64,000 nt of DNA from Pseudogymnoascus destructans (GCF_001641265.1 NW_020167521.1:1612001-1676000); one strand, 5' to 3'; positions 23,995 to 36,742 are shown, counted from the stretch's first letter. Numbers and translations: made by a program. The notes: generated from the letters alone by a model not told the origin.

Positions 23995-25114
23995 TCCCCG
24001 CATCAAGTTAACAACGAAACGCCTTTGGCGCATAACATTCGAGAAGAACACGATCGAGACGGCGATACGTATGGATCATGCAATCAACGATAATGTTAAT
24101 ACACACGTTCAGGACATGAACGCGGAAACGGGAGTCGTATTTGTCTCCCCGGTATCGCCCATTACGATATGGACGACGGAGTTTGGGTGGACTTGGGATA
24201 GTTGGTCAATTTTCTCCACCCTGGGGTATACATAAGAGCATGAGCTGTGGGGCTGCTGACTGTTTAATTGGGTGTAAATTATTCTAGGGTGGAATTATTA
24301 TTTGGCGGCTTCGTGCTCTTCTACTATGCGTGGTTTCGCATTATACCTCGTTTTTATTTAGTTATAATTCCTTTTCCAACACTTTTCTCTCCGCGGGTTT
24401 TCTTTTTTAGTGCTATCAATCAATCATGGAAGAATGCATTTCATTTGGCACACTTTGTTTCTGGATTTAGGGATTATGATCATTCTCATGATTGCTTTTC
24501 TGTCGCCAGGCTGACTAACGTTTTGCTTTCGGCCAAACCCCATGCATATTTCCTTTAACCAACATCTTCTTTTTCACTAGGGCCAGACTGTCACCGTGAC
24601 GAAAGAGAGAGGGAGGCGTTTCTATTGGCAAAGGGGGATATTTTCGAGGCTCTATGTGATTTTTTTTTTTACTTTTTCAGTTTTTCATTATGGGTTGGGA
24701 CGCGTTTGTTGCATTTGCGATGGGCTTCGTCGTTTGGCTTGGTATCCTTGGAATTGGATAGCATGCGAGCATGTGTGCATGAGATATACCCAGATGTGAC
24801 GACACGGGAGGTATGGATTTGCCCTATCCTAATTACAATGGAAACACTTAATTCTGCTTGCTGTGTCTGTTCTGTGTTGCTGTGATGTGCGACGAAAGAT
24901 TTCTGACGGAGTTTTTGAAGCTTTGTAAAATTCGACAAGGAAGCGGTAATCATGAAGAGATGATATAAATGTGATGGAGTGTATTACTGGCAATTTTGGA
25001 CGTTTACCCACTCTCCAATAAATGCCTGGCTACCTCGTATACCAACCCTATATGCCCCTGCAGCGCCGTGCCCAAACGCCTTACCATTGATCATATCTAG
25101 ATCATGTTTGAGAC
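23995..25114. other. Intergenic between convergent genes
   Basis: Convergent 3' ends of the RSC subunit gene and DPB4. It is T-rich on the plus strand from about 24290 to 24720, including a run of about eleven T at 24660. No gene seen. Confidence 0.5.
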
Positions 25115-25938
25115 TTAGTCGCTATCCTCGCCATTATCAAGCGCCTCATCCTCATCCCTCCCATTCTCCACCCTATCCTCGCCATCGTCATCATGGTGAT
25201 CCTCATCCTGCTCCTCCTCCTCTCCATCATCCTCAACCTCATCATCCGGCTCATCATCCCCCTCATGCTCCTCCTCCCCCTCCTCATGATCCTCCAACAC
25301 CGTCTCCTCCTCATGATCCTCCCCCCCCTCCCCGGCACCCTCCTCCAACCTCGGCTTCTTCGCCTTCGGTCCCCCCTCCCCCTCCTCCTTCCCCCTCCCC
25401 CCTTCTTCTTGGCCCCCGCCCTCTTCCTCGCCGCATTCTCATTAAACACCTCCAACTCCGCCTCCAACCGCGGCCTAAACTCCCCAAACTCCAGATCCTC
25501 CAGCGCCCTCAGCACATCCGCCGGCGTAACCGTCTTCCTGTTCGCCGCCTGCGCATACTCGTTCGCGTGCGCCGCGAGGTAGCCCACGAACACCGTCGCG
25601 GATTTCGTCATCGCGAGCATCGCGTTGCCTTGGATTTGTGTGCTGGGCGGGAGCACACCTTTCGCCAGGCGCGTCACGATGGATTTGGGGAGGTTGAGAT
25701 CCTAACGCGGGAACAGGTTAGTTGAGTTCAGCTTCAGCGACAAGTTTGCGATCCGCGCGCGGTTGGAGCCCGAGAAGAGGGTACGCGCCGGAAGAGGACG
25801 GAGAAAGGTACAAACCTCGATATTAACACCATCTTTCTCCTTATGCGCTGCCTCCTTCGCAGGCGTGCTGGCACTCGGCGCGCCAACACCCACCTCCTCG
25901 CTGGTAGCTTTCGCCACGTCGCTTTTGCGGGGCGGCAT
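25115..25938 (-). CDS. DPB4: DNA polymerase epsilon subunit Dpb4 (histone-fold), apparent frameshift in tail
   Basis: Histone-fold subunit of DNA polymerase epsilon, also found in ISW2/CHRAC-type remodelers. Exon 1 (25938-25816) codes MPPRKSDVAKATSEE through GVNIE; an intron with donor GTTTGT and acceptor GTTAG (25815-25702) leads to DLNLPKSIVTRLAKG, the start of the histone fold, which runs to VLRALEDLEF at about residue 115. The frame then reads NENAARKRAGAKKKGG and becomes an Arg/Met-rich tail ending at 25102. One base over, the frame reads KAKKPRLEEGAGEGGEDHEEE and continues as a Glu/Asp tail to a stop at 25115, as expected for Dpb4. The switch falls in a G-rich run (25371-25412). The end given is that of the acidic frame. 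A sequence error in the homopolymers is likely; a true mutation is possible. Confidence 0.85.
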
Positions 25939-26156
25939 GGTTGGTGCCTCGCGCAGAAATGCGATGGGGAGATGCTGGGATATTGGGGGGTATTATAGAC
26001 GCATTGGACGGGTCAGCGGTTTCGTTGCTCGTAACTTTTTATTATATCGCGGTTTTTGAGGTGAGGCGAGGGGAGCTGGGCGGCAGAGCTGTGTGGTTTG
26101 GATTTCCTCATTGGGTGACGTGTAAATTGTGGGTTTGGACGCGGAATATCTGGTTC

Positions 26157-26162
26157 ACGCGT
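26157..26162. promoter_or_regulatory. MCB-type element upstream of DPB4
   Basis: A single ACGCGT (MluI cell-cycle box core, bound by MBF in yeasts) lies about 219 bp upstream of the DPB4 start codon, with CACGTG close by at about 26176. Position suits S-phase expression of a replication gene; binding is inferred. Confidence 0.4.
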
Positions 26163-26367
26163 TCCGCGTCGGGTCACGTGTTTATGGGGGTGTTTATGGG
26201 GGATTGGAATATTGATCAGTGATCTTGTTATGCTAGTGATACTGTTTTAATTGTTACTAGCATTCATGCAGCATTCATCAATGCTTAGGTATCATTTCTA
26301 TGTTGTGATTCCAAAGGAGCCCATCCTTGCAAATGCCCAAAGCGCCATCCATCCGCCCATGCAAAAT

Positions 26368-29300
26368 TCATAAATCATCATCGTCCCAGCCAAGTGATTT
26401 GTATATGTCACCTTCATCAGCTGCTGCCGCCGGCTTTACAGCCTTACTTTCTAATAGGCTGCTGCCTTCTTCAAAGCGAGAAGATGCGGCTGAAAAGTTT
26501 AACGGCTTCAATGGGCTACGCGGCCTCACTGCCTCGTTTTGTGGTTCCGTCCGCGTTTTGACAGGAGTGCATAGGATAGGTGCGCTCTTCCTGGGTGTCT
26601 CAGAGATGTTCTCACTGTATGGCTCCGTTGGCACACGCAGGAAACCATCAATTGTCGAACTCCGTGGGGCCCGTGGTGGAGAAGGGGAGGGCGGGATCTC
26701 TAAGTCACGCCGCGGCTTCGGCGCCGCAAAGGGGTTTTTGGAGTTGTCGGATGCTGCCCTGCTTGTCCGTACTGGTGTATCCGCAACTACACCGGCTTGA
26801 TTTGTAGCTCCTAAGTTCCCATAATATGCAGAAGTGGCTCGCACAGGAGTAGTATCTACCACAGATGTGTTATAGTCTAGTTTCGTCTGTCGAGCGCTTC
26901 GAGTTGGCGTGGCATTCGCCACTGATGACTGATATTGTTCCCTTAACACAACTGCAGTCCTATAGAGAGGCGGGCTAGAGTCGGGTATGGCTAGGCGGTA
27001 TCCCGAACTTGGAACTCTAGAAATGCTCGACGGAGGCACAAAGCTTGGTTCCAATTCAGGCTCTGCTTGATGCTGGGAAAACAACTGAGATCCAGGTCCT
27101 ATATTCATATCCTGATTGCGAGGCTTCTTTGGCGTTGCAAGAATTTGCACGCCGGTAGGCCGCAAATTTTGGAAACCTGGGTTTCGAGTAGGCTTCTTGG
27201 CCTTTCTAGACTGCGACGCGCTAGCTAGAGCTCTCTTCTCCGCTAAATCAACCGTCGTTTGGCCCGCAAATTGTCTGTTGGGCTTCTTTAATGCAGATAT
27301 GGCATACTTTAGTTCTGCTTCAATGTTGGCCTTCTTTGAGTTGCGATCAGGAAGGGCGCCGACGCTCATGCCATTCTCTGTTTGGGAGGGCTTCCTGGCC
27401 TTATGTGCAGCTGTGCGACTGGCATGCTGAGACTGAGAGTTCATTGTCGGAATACTTGATAAGGAAGTGGCCTCACTACCTTCTCGTTTACGAGTAGGAG
27501 GAAGTATCGGGGCAGTTGCAGACCGTAACAAAGATACCGCTACAGACGGGCGTCGAGATTTTGAGCGGGCCTGAAGTTTCTCATCTGTTAACGCCCGCTG
27601 CAAACTTCGACGACTTTCGCTCGAGGCGCTCTTTTTGCTTATTGCGCTTGGGCGCGAAGGTGCAGTTGCTGACATGCTTGACGACTTCCTCAGCGGAGGC
27701 CGAGCTGGCGAGGAAACTCTAGGGCCACCCAACTTGCGGCAAATAGTGTCGCAAAGCGACGGTAATCGTGCTGAGAAGAAAGGCACCACAACCTCCAAGC
27801 AAAAATTTCGTAAGATATCAGTAGCATCACTACCACCAGTCGTAGTTAAATTTGGAGCGTTGCTCGTTGTTCCTGTTTTGGATGTTGACGTCCCTTCCCC
27901 AGCTGATAATGACCAGATGCTAAGTCTATCAAGGTGAACAGCAACCAGTGCAGGCAAATCCCGAGGTTTCTTAGCCTTACTTCGGACGGCCTTGTCACCT
28001 GGAGTGGCTTCCGCCACAGCTGGAAGTGGGAGGTCGTCGTTAGGATCGGGGGGAGGACATAGCTTCTGGAGTGCTAGTGTCTCTAGAATAAGAATTATTT
28101 GGAGCAGGATCTCGCGAACACGCAACTTAGAGATCCTACTTCTGGTGGTGTCTTCTCTAGCTGCTCCAGGGACCTCCGCATCGGCATCATGGTTTTCCCA
28201 CCAGGACTTGATGAAGCTATCCTCGGTATTGTAAAGCCCATTTTTACCCAGTTTAACTTTCTTGATCTTTCGTTTTCTGGGGCGAGTCTTCATATGCGCA
28301 TCTAGATCGCTATCAATCCCTGGATCCAGTGTGGAAACAAATTCCTGGAGGCCATCTTTATATTTTTTATCCAGTATGTTGGTGGGGAGAACAAGGCTAT
28401 CGAGGAACTGAGTGAGATCTTTCATATGAAGCGTGGAATCCAAGTCCAAATGGAAAGCAGCTCTAGCACGAGAGAGAGGGCCTTTCGCGAAGTATGCCGT
28501 TGAGACTTTTGATAGGTACAGAGTATCCAAATACTGCGACCGAACGCCGTCCAGCATGTCTTCTGCCCGTGGTTCCTCCAAAGCAGCATCTTGCAACAGT
28601 TGTACGGATGCAACTGGGTCGGGTTGGGCATTTTGAATGGGTTCCAAAGGTAATGCGGTGCTCGGGGGCTCCATAGATGTAGATGCTGTCTCCTCGATGT
28701 TCAGAGATTGGCTGGTAGACGGCCTCTTCACCATGGACTGGATTGCTTCGATTGCCAGCCTCTTTTTCTTGCTATATTTATCACTCTCGGCCGGAGATAA
28801 GGCGTTATTGGCAGAGGCTCCACGGCCAGCCACATCCTGTGGGTTATTAAGTTTGTGTGATTTTGTATAAGGCCGCCTGGACACCACGGCGACACTGCAT
28901 AGCTTGCCTAGATCAACCCATGAGCCCAATTTAAAAAGGACGTATAGCCCCTTCGATTCGTATTCCACAGCGTAAAGAGCCTTGTTATCGTCCAATTGGG
29001 CAATGAGAACCACTGGAGTATTGCCCATACGTTGTTCCAGTTCCAATATCTTTACATGCGACTCATATAACCGTGAGTCGGGCAATGCAGATGGCGCTGG
29101 CCTGGATCGGTCAAGGTATGAGAGCGGGAAGTCGGATCGAGAAAGGAGCGCAATGGGTTTGAAGGAGCGGGGTCGGTCGTGAACTGAGGATGGGTGCGGC
29201 TGGTATGGGCTTAGATATTCGTCCAGCAAAGGACAGGATCGTGCAAACCTTCACCGTAAACCTCTCAGAGAGTAGCTCCTCCAAGCCTCCCCCGTTCTCA

Positions 29301-29452
29301 ACAGGGCCTCTCTTTCGTTTTCGGGAGATAACCTGGGATCCGTTGTGGGAGGAGGAGCCATCGGATGCAGGCGTCAGAACACCACTTTTCGGACGCGTTT
29401 CGTAGCACTGCAAGGACGCGTCTTGAGCCATGAACCCGTCATGAACGAGCAT
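26368..29452 (-). CDS. SLD3: DNA replication initiation regulator Sld3
   Basis: Sld3 helps load Cdc45 onto MCM helicase at origins and is a CDK target in S phase. Exon 1 is 29452-29249 and exon 2 29199-26368, with a 49 bp intron (GTTTGC...ACCAG), giving 1011 residues; a second in-frame ATG at 29431 would remove seven. The splice joins TVK to PHPSSVHDRPRSFKPIALLSR, the conserved N-terminal segment, whereas the unspliced frames do not connect. The Cdc45-binding region is seen around YLDTLYLSKVSTAYFAKGPLSRARAAF and DSLVLPTNILDKKYKDGL, and FFSARLPSLCDTICRKLGGP follows. The last 350 residues are disordered with many SP/TP sites (ATPTRSARQ, DTTPVRAT, DTPVRTSR), candidate CDK sites for Dpb11 binding. 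It ends GWDDDDL. It lies just upstream of DPB4 on the same strand. Confidence 0.88.
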
Positions 29453-30196
29453 GGCCTTCTAATAATGTCATAGAGTCATGGATGGTAGAGAATTGCACGT
29501 AAAAATATGCAAAGGATACAAGCAGTAGGTGAGAATGTTCATATGGGCATGGCGTTCATTCTGTCACTCTCCTCTATCTCTAACCGCGTTTGCCGAGGGT
29601 CGCTACAGTATAGTTGTGCGTACCTGTAGAGCGTTTGGTTTCGATATAAGTACCCTTGTATCTCTAAGCGCAAGGGGAGCCAAAATGGTTGTCGCTTAGG
29701 GCGGCATGTGATGTCTCGCAGTCAAACAAATCACACAGTGCTGATCACCTGATCATACAGTCGGGTTGGGTTCTCTGGGGCCCAGATGAGCTAAATTGGT
29801 TACAGATCTTAAAGCAGCGACCCAGCTAAGGCCCAGTGGTCTTTCTTTGCTCACATTAACGCACGGGAAGACCCTATGGGGAAGCTAATCTTGTACTAAC
29901 CGTGCTAACTTAATAACCCAAGCTCTGTCCTGGATACAAGAGCTTGCTTGAAGAGTGAAGTACGACAGGAAAGGGCAAACAAGTGTCAACGTTCCTGCTC
30001 AATCCAATCGAAATAATAATTGTTACCAGCCCCGTACTGGTGCCCTATCAACACTATACCATATACCATTCAGGGGCTTGAAGTTGCTCTCCGAAGGAGC
30101 CCGAGACTGTCGAACCTGGTTCAAGTCTGTTACGCCATCACTCTAATTGTGGCAAATAAACCACGATAATCGACCACGAGGCTACAAGACTTCGCG
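29453..30196. promoter_or_regulatory. Divergent promoter region SLD3 / SSK2
   Basis: SLD3 (minus) and SSK2 (plus) start codons face away from each other across about 830 bp, so both promoters lie here. No coding frame and no confidently nameable motif was found. Confidence 0.45.
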
Positions 30197-30283
30197 ATGA
30201 ACAAGTGCGAGACTCAAATTACCTCGACTTACCCCAGGATACACACTTTGGCTTCATTTACTGCTCTGAAGACGTTGCGGTAA
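30197..30283 (+). promoter_or_regulatory. Upstream ORF overlapping the SSK2 start codon
   Basis: ATG 30197 opens a 28-codon frame (MNKCETQITSTYPRIH...) whose TAA stop at 30281-30283 shares its last A with the ATG of the SSK2 frame (TAATG). Such an overlap permits termination-reinitiation or repression by the upstream frame. It matters only if the transcript begins upstream of 30197, which cannot be seen here. Confidence 0.5.
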
Positions 30284-33200
30284 TGGAGCGACCGCCGTTT
30301 CCACCTGCCGAACCTACTGAACCACCAGTGTTCACGTTTTCGCCGGACGATGAGGATCTCGAACTAGACAACGGTATCAACGCATTCTACGGCAGCACAA
30401 ACCGGGCCCTGTCGCCCCCGCTCTTGGAAAGTCATGGTTCGATTAGTGGCTCCGTTCCGGGTTCTTGGTCGAGGGCCTCGAGTGATGCAAGCGCATCTGG
30501 AGGAAGGCTGCCAGAGTCGCCAGTAATGGGAGCGACGTCTCGACCTCAACGACCAACCGGACCTGCAAGGACGCCTTCAGGCACCTACAATCCCCTTCGC
30601 CGCCCTGGAAAGACGTCACAACCGTTGGGGTTAGGTGGTCGCAACCGCTCAAATTCGACTCCGCGACCTCACAGAGACCCACGGGCATCCTACCGTGCCC
30701 AGGAAAAGGCCTATGTCAGAAGGCTCCGACAAGACCAACCGGATTACTTCGATGACTATACCCCGGGTTTAGCATATGACTCAAATACGGAAGAAAGCGA
30801 CGATATATCCCCCTCGTCGGAGGCTCACTTTGATACCGATTCATTTGACCAGGAGACCTTACTATTTTACGGAAACGACGAGATCGAAATAACGCCAGAG
30901 GAGCTGCAGAATCCACGGAACCGAGAGCGATTGGAGTGGCACGGCATGCTTGCGTCAGTATTGACTGGCGATGTTGTGAGACAAGAGAAGAAGCGGTTGA
31001 TTGGTGTATCTGAGCAACAAGGCGCGGGTTTGAAGGAAGATATGTGGGTTGGCATACGCGCAAGGATATGTGGCCGAACTTTTGCAGCGCAGCGAAGGAT
31101 AATCGAGGATGGGCGGGCGAATCTTGGTACAGTTCTTGATGAGATTACAGAATTTCAGGTCAAGGGCGAAAGTGACACCGGGAAAACTGCAATTGAGCAA
31201 ATACGTGAAGTTGTTAAGAGCATTGAAAAGTATGAGAGCCTCTACCCTTCAAGGACCGCCTTAATTGCTGGACACAAGGCGGCCGATTCTCCCGCTCATC
31301 TTGCAACCTGCGACGCCGTTATTTCATGGCATAACACCACCGAACTCATCAACATTGAGCTCAGTGTGCTTCAAAACTGGGTTGGAAATCCCGAACTCGA
31401 CTTCTTGAAGGTCAAGGAACGCTCTCCGGGTTCTGATGGACTACCAGATGGCGCGCCTTTTATCGATAGGCTTCTCAAAGAAGATGGCTTAAAATCTCTT
31501 CATGGCGATGAGAGTATGCTCGTGGGCATTTCCGACGTCGTTATGAAGGCAAAAATGACATTGATTGAGAACTCAGCAGAGTTTGCCAAGAGACATCTTC
31601 CACCTTACATCGAGGAACTTCTCACACTCATTAGTTTCCCGTCCAGGTTGATTGAGCAGATCATTGTGGTGCGGTTGGAATATGCAAGAAAGGTCAGGGA
31701 GACGGCGCAACAGAACCCCATGATGCAGGAGCAGATGATTTCGCAGTTTCAGATTCTGCTCAAGTTGGCTGTGCGTATAAAGCAGGGGAATGCAGCTATA
31801 TCCCAGCCGGAGCCAGGATGGGATTTGCCGCCATGCATCGACGACTCGTTTGATCAGGTTATTCTTGACGCCCTGAAATACTACTTCAAAATGCTCGGTT
31901 GGAAGCTAGGAGGGAATAAGAACGCTTTCAAGGAGGCGGAGGTACTCGAGCAGGAATGGGCATTTTCCAACGAGATTGGCCGCCATTTGCAGGGTGGTGA
32001 TGTGGAGGTGGCAGAACAATTCAGTTCCTTGACTCACAAGGCCTTGAGCCGCCTCAGCTTAACGTTTGAACGTGAGCTTCAGAAGAGACCGACAGAGACG
32101 ACAGCTGAGATGAACAAACGTTACAAAGCAATTCTTGATTCCGTCCGAGTTCGACAGCGTATGTTGCAAAGATTTTCCCGAGTTTTGAGCGATCGGTTTG
32201 AGAATGCAACCGATTTCAGCATGTCCATGGATAGAGACGAGACGATACAGTTTTACGATAAGCTCATAGATTCTGGCCACTTTCTTGTCTATACCGCGAG
32301 TTTTGAGCATGATGGCATCTTTTTATTGGCCTCACCGTCTCTATGGAACAGGCCTAAACACATTGCTACTATACTGAGCAATTGCTACCACGAAGATGAG
32401 GTTGATGGGGTGGACCATCCATATCTATTGATCATGCGCCCTGAAGTGCCTCTTCAATGGATGGGACGCCAGATGGATGCAGACACCCGAGAGCCATCGA
32501 TTGATCTGAAATTAGGGCATTTGCGCTTAATTGCAGATGGGTCGCAGGCACGCCTTGCCAGCGCTAGGCTGGCATTCACAAGCAGAATTGAGTTACCACT
32601 TGATATGGTTGTTGAACAGCGGTCGAACTTGCACAAAGTGAACGCTAAGCTTACCGAGATCAAAAAGGTGGCTTACAAGCTGTCCAACACTATAATGGAC
32701 AGCGTTCAGGTTATCCGGAAGCTGACAGCGGGGTTGGACTGCCAGGAGCTCATTCATAATTGCTTTGTTTTTGCAACTGAGTTTGGGCAACGGTCCCTCC
32801 TTTATATGGACAGGAATCGTCGGCAGATGAACAACCTGAAGCTCACTAAGCTGGCTTTAGACTGGGTCAGCTTCATCTGCGATGACTGTGTTGCATCCGA
32901 CAGAAAGACGTTTAAATGGGCAGTCCTTGCCTTGGAGTTCTCCATGCTCATGACGCAAGGCCAGCATATCCTCGAGCTGGGAGACGACGAGTATGCTAGG
33001 CTTCGGGCAAAGGTCGCTGGATGTATGAGTTTGTTGATCTCCCACTTTGATATTATGGGCGCGAGATCGACACTAGCGGCAGCACAGGCAGAAAAGCAGC
33101 GAATCGATGCACTTGCAGGCCAATTCCGCAAGTTCGATGCGAGCAGAATGCTTGACGATGAAGCTTCTGCCACCTACATCAGCGAGCGGCGACTTGAGCA

Positions 33201-34283
33201 ATTGAATGAGATTGATCAACTCCGAAAGCAAAAGCAAGCTGAGAGACAGACGCTTGGGCGGGTGCTGGAGGAATCTAGTGATGCTGACCGCTCTCTCACC
33301 TTCCTGTCATCGTCGGCAACGAATGTTACTATGCGTTGGCAGCAGGGGAAGTTCGTTGGAGGTGGAACCTTTGGGTCTGTTTATGAAGCGACCAACCTCG
33401 ATTCTGGCTTCCTTATGGCCGTCAAGGAAATTCGTCTCCAGGATCCACAGCTCATCCCGACTATCGCGGGCCAGATCAAGGATGAGATGGGCGTCCTTGA
33501 AGTTCTCGACCATCCCAATGTAGTATCTTACCTCGGCATCGAAGTTCACAGAGATAAGGTCTACATATTCATGGAATACTGTTCTGGCGGATCGCTCGCC
33601 GGCTTACTCGACTACGGCAGAATCGAAGACGAGCAGGTCATCATGGTTTACGCACTTCAACTTCTCGAGGGTCTGGCCTACCTCCACGAAAGCGGCATCG
33701 TCCACCGCGACATCAAACCAGAAAGTAATAATCCTCCCCCATCACCACTCCCCAAGGCCCACTCTAACAAGTACTAGACATCCTCCTCGACCACAACGGC
33801 GTAATCAAATACGTCGACTTCGGCGCCGCCAAAGTGATCGCGCGCCAAGGCAAAACCCTCATCAACGGCAACTCCTCCATCCTCCCTAAAGCCAACAAAT
33901 CCATGACCGGCACCCCCATGTACATGTCCCCCGAAGCCATCAAAGGCGAGAACCCCGGCCGCGCCGGCGCCGTCGACGTCTGGTCTCTCGGCTGCGTGAT
34001 CCTCGAGATGGCCACTGGGCGGCGGCCCTGGGCGTCCCTGGATAACGAGTGGGCTATCATGTTTAACATCGCCCAGGGCAATCCGCCGCAGTTGCCGAAT
34101 GCGGATCAGCTGAGCGCTGGGGGGATTGATTTCTTGAATAGGTGCTTTTTGAGGGATCCGAGAGAGAGGGCGTCAGCGGTGGAGTTGTTGCAGCACGAGT
34201 GGATTATGACGATTAGGAATCAGGTTAGTATTGAGCCGACTACGCCGAGCGATTCGGGGAGTTCAAGGGGGAGTGTCTATTGA
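30283..34283 (+). CDS. SSK2: Ssk2/Ssk22-type MAP kinase kinase kinase (HOG pathway)
   Basis: MAPKKK that phosphorylates the Pbs2-type MAPKK in the high-osmolarity glycerol pathway, below the two-component regulator Ssk1. Exons 30283-33724 and 33778-34283 join to 1315 residues; the 53 bp intron splits the catalytic-loop asparagine codon (HRDIKPE-N). I use ATG 30283 because the frame upstream opens only with GTG. About 200 N-terminal residues are disordered; a long helical Ssk2-specific region follows (LQNWVGNPELDFLKV near residue 365). The kinase domain covers about residues 1015-1295: GGGTFGSVYEA, AVKEIRL, MEYCSGGSLAGLL, GIVHRDIKPEN, DFGAAK, GTPMYMSPEAI and DVWSLGCVILEMATGRRPW. It is the single large signalling kinase here, likely with translational control by the upstream ORF. 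Confidence 0.93.
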
Positions 34284-35938
34284 GCTGGGAGGTGCGGTGG
34301 GGGGGAGGTGATGTGTTGAGGGGGGTTTGAGGGGGGTTGCATATATGTTTTTCACACGTACACATAACGTTCAGCGAAGCGCGTTTGGCGCATTGGGTGG
34401 TTGGTCTCTATTGCTGTTTTGTTGGCTTTTTTTGGTTGTTGGTACGAAGGAAGGGGGTATGTAAACGATTGTAGTTGATGGATTGACACTGTTTTTTTTC
34501 TTGTCCTCTATCCATACATATATTCTAGCCTTCTTTCGAGTGGCAACTCTACTGCAAATGAAATTATTTATCTATGACTGTTCTTTACATGGCTTCATCA
34601 AGTTGCTCTACATAGCTCTCAGGGGCACTCGTTGTATCCAAAATGTGATATATATCTATGAGCGATTTTGGGCCATGGGGGTAGCTGTTTGGTTGGGTAG
34701 CAGGGAATAGGGATGCGCTTCGTCATTTACAACATGGGCTGTAAAGGGGGTTTGATCGGCACACAACCATCTGACGCGGCACACACAGAGGGGTCGAATC
34801 TCCAGAGTAGGACTACCGAGAGCTTTGATGGTTATCACTGCAGCTTATGGATATCAAGCAGCGACCTTCTCATCGCGCGCCGAAATCCGGGGCGCGGGTC
34901 GTCACAGAGTCAAGTCTGGTGGCGGTGGCATGGAACCGAGACTGTGCGGTTCTACGCACCCGCGTCCACTCCACGCACGACGGGTCGAGGAAAGGGAAGT
35001 TAAGTTTCAAGTTAAGCCTTTGGACTGTGCACTCCGTACCTCACGCCTGGGCCCGGCGGTCAGGCTGGTGGCGTTGGGGTTGGGGGGTTACTTGCACAAC
35101 TACAGGAGACAGGAGTGGATGGATTCTCTGGGATGGGATGGGGACGGAATATCCCTCCAGCAGGCGAGTTGCCGGGCGCCTGGAGAGGGCTGGCTGACGG
35201 CTGATGGCTCAGCTCAGCAGGGTGACATAGGTATAGGGGATGATGGGATGAGATGAGATACCGCGTGGTGCCCCCTGAAAGGGACATATCCCTTCGTCGC
35301 CACCGCGGCGCAGCAGGCGAGCGGTTCTCGTACCTGCATGCGGGATCCCAACATACTGTACGAGGTTTCTGCGCCGGTGGGTTTGGGGGGGGGTCGGGAG
35401 TGTCTTCTACCGTACAGTTTTCCAAACGCTGTTGAAACCGCCAATGCAAAGCTACAGCAAGTGAGTACGCAGGTGGTTCTCCTTCTGTCCTACCAGACGG
35501 ATTGGATGTGTTATAATATAGCCGACTATAAGAACTACAGCAGAAGTGGATTGATTCACTTTTGCTAGTTCAAGGGGATGTGATGCTAAGGCGGGAGACA
35601 GGTGCGTTGCATTGTGTGGATACAGCGCTGCCGGTCGGTTGGCGCATCAGTGGGTTTCTGCAAGTCAGCGGGGGGGAGGGGAGGTGTGTCAGGTCGCTGG
35701 CCATGGACATGCTGGTTGGCAGGCAGCCAGCCAGCCGACTCACTGCCGTGCCGCCGGCTCGAAGAAGAGCTCAGGTCGCTGTATTATCCCGGTGTATTGT
35801 ACGAGGGCTGTACGAGGCCTATGCGTGCCATACCATACGGTGTGCGTGTGTGTGCGGTGCGTGTGTGTGCATTACTTTATTTATACTTATACCCGCATAT
35901 TATCCCCCCATCGCATCATACGTGGCACCCTCTCAGCC

Positions 35939-35997
35939 CCCATTCACCCATCACCCATCATCACCCATCACCAATCACCCATCACCCATCATCCTCA
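35939..35997 (+). repeat. CACCCATCA-type tandem repeat
   Basis: Seven or so copies of a 7-10 bp CCCATCA/CCCATCATCA unit. Confidence 0.7.
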
Positions 35998-36232
35998 TCC
36001 CAACTATGCAGCATGGCGTGGCGTGGCGTTTCGTAGCTCGCAGAGCTAGATATCTACCTCCTGGGCACCTACATCCCAGCGATCCCCCCCCCTTCCCCAC
36101 CCCTGACCCAAAAACCAGGGTGCCACGAGGCCCTCAGCCCCTGCCCAGCGCGGAAGGTCTTGGTAAATACGCGAGCCCGTACGGACGCCCATCGTCAGTG
36201 CACGGTTAGTTACAGTTAGGCCTTTCATCCCA

Positions 36233-36331
36233 CCGAAGAGGAAGAGCACCGAAGAGGATGAACACCGAAGAGGATGAACACCGAAGAGGATGAACACCGA
36301 AGAGGATGAACACCGAAGAGGAAGAGGGGAC
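36233..36331 (+). repeat. 16 bp minisatellite CACCGAAGAGGATGAA
   Basis: About five near-identical 16 bp copies, flanked by shorter GAAGAGGAAGAG variants. Confidence 0.9.
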
Positions 36332-36425
36332 TGATGGGGAAGAGGGGACTGATGGGGAGATGCACTGCGCATTGCTGGAGAGGAGCCGGGCGCAGAGGGG
36401 CGGGGGGAGAAGAAGGCAGATCTGC

Positions 36426-36556
36426 CGAGATGAGATGAGATGAGATGAGATGAGATGAGATGAGATGAGATGAGATGAGATGAGATGAGATGAGATGAGA
36501 TGAGATGAGATGAGATGAGATGAGATGAGATGAGATGAGATGAGACGAGACGAGGA
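36426..36556 (+). repeat. (GAGAT)n microsatellite
   Basis: About 25 perfect pentamer copies, ending in two GAGAC variants. On the other strand it reads as a false Ser/His/Leu/Ile repeat protein. Confidence 0.95.
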
Positions 36557-36677
36557 GACCTGGTGGTGGGTGCCTCGGCGCGCCGAGTCCGCGATTCCCC
36601 TCATTTCTGTCGGCCAATCCGCGGCCCCGCGTAAGCCGTAAGAGGGTGCTCAGGTACGGGGAGTTGAAAGGGTGGGC

Positions 36678-36742
36678 TCCAGGAGCAGAGCAGGAGCAGA
36701 GCAGGAGCAGAGCAGGAGCAGAGCAGGAGCAGAGCAGGAGCG
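36678..36742 (+). repeat. 11 bp minisatellite AGCAGAGCAGG
   Basis: Five to six perfect copies. Confidence 0.9.

Noticed and set aside
30080..30135. Possible tRNA (GGTTCAAGTCT resembles a T-arm)
   Set aside because: No matching acceptor or anticodon arms could be folded around it. No other tRNA-like B box in the window passed.
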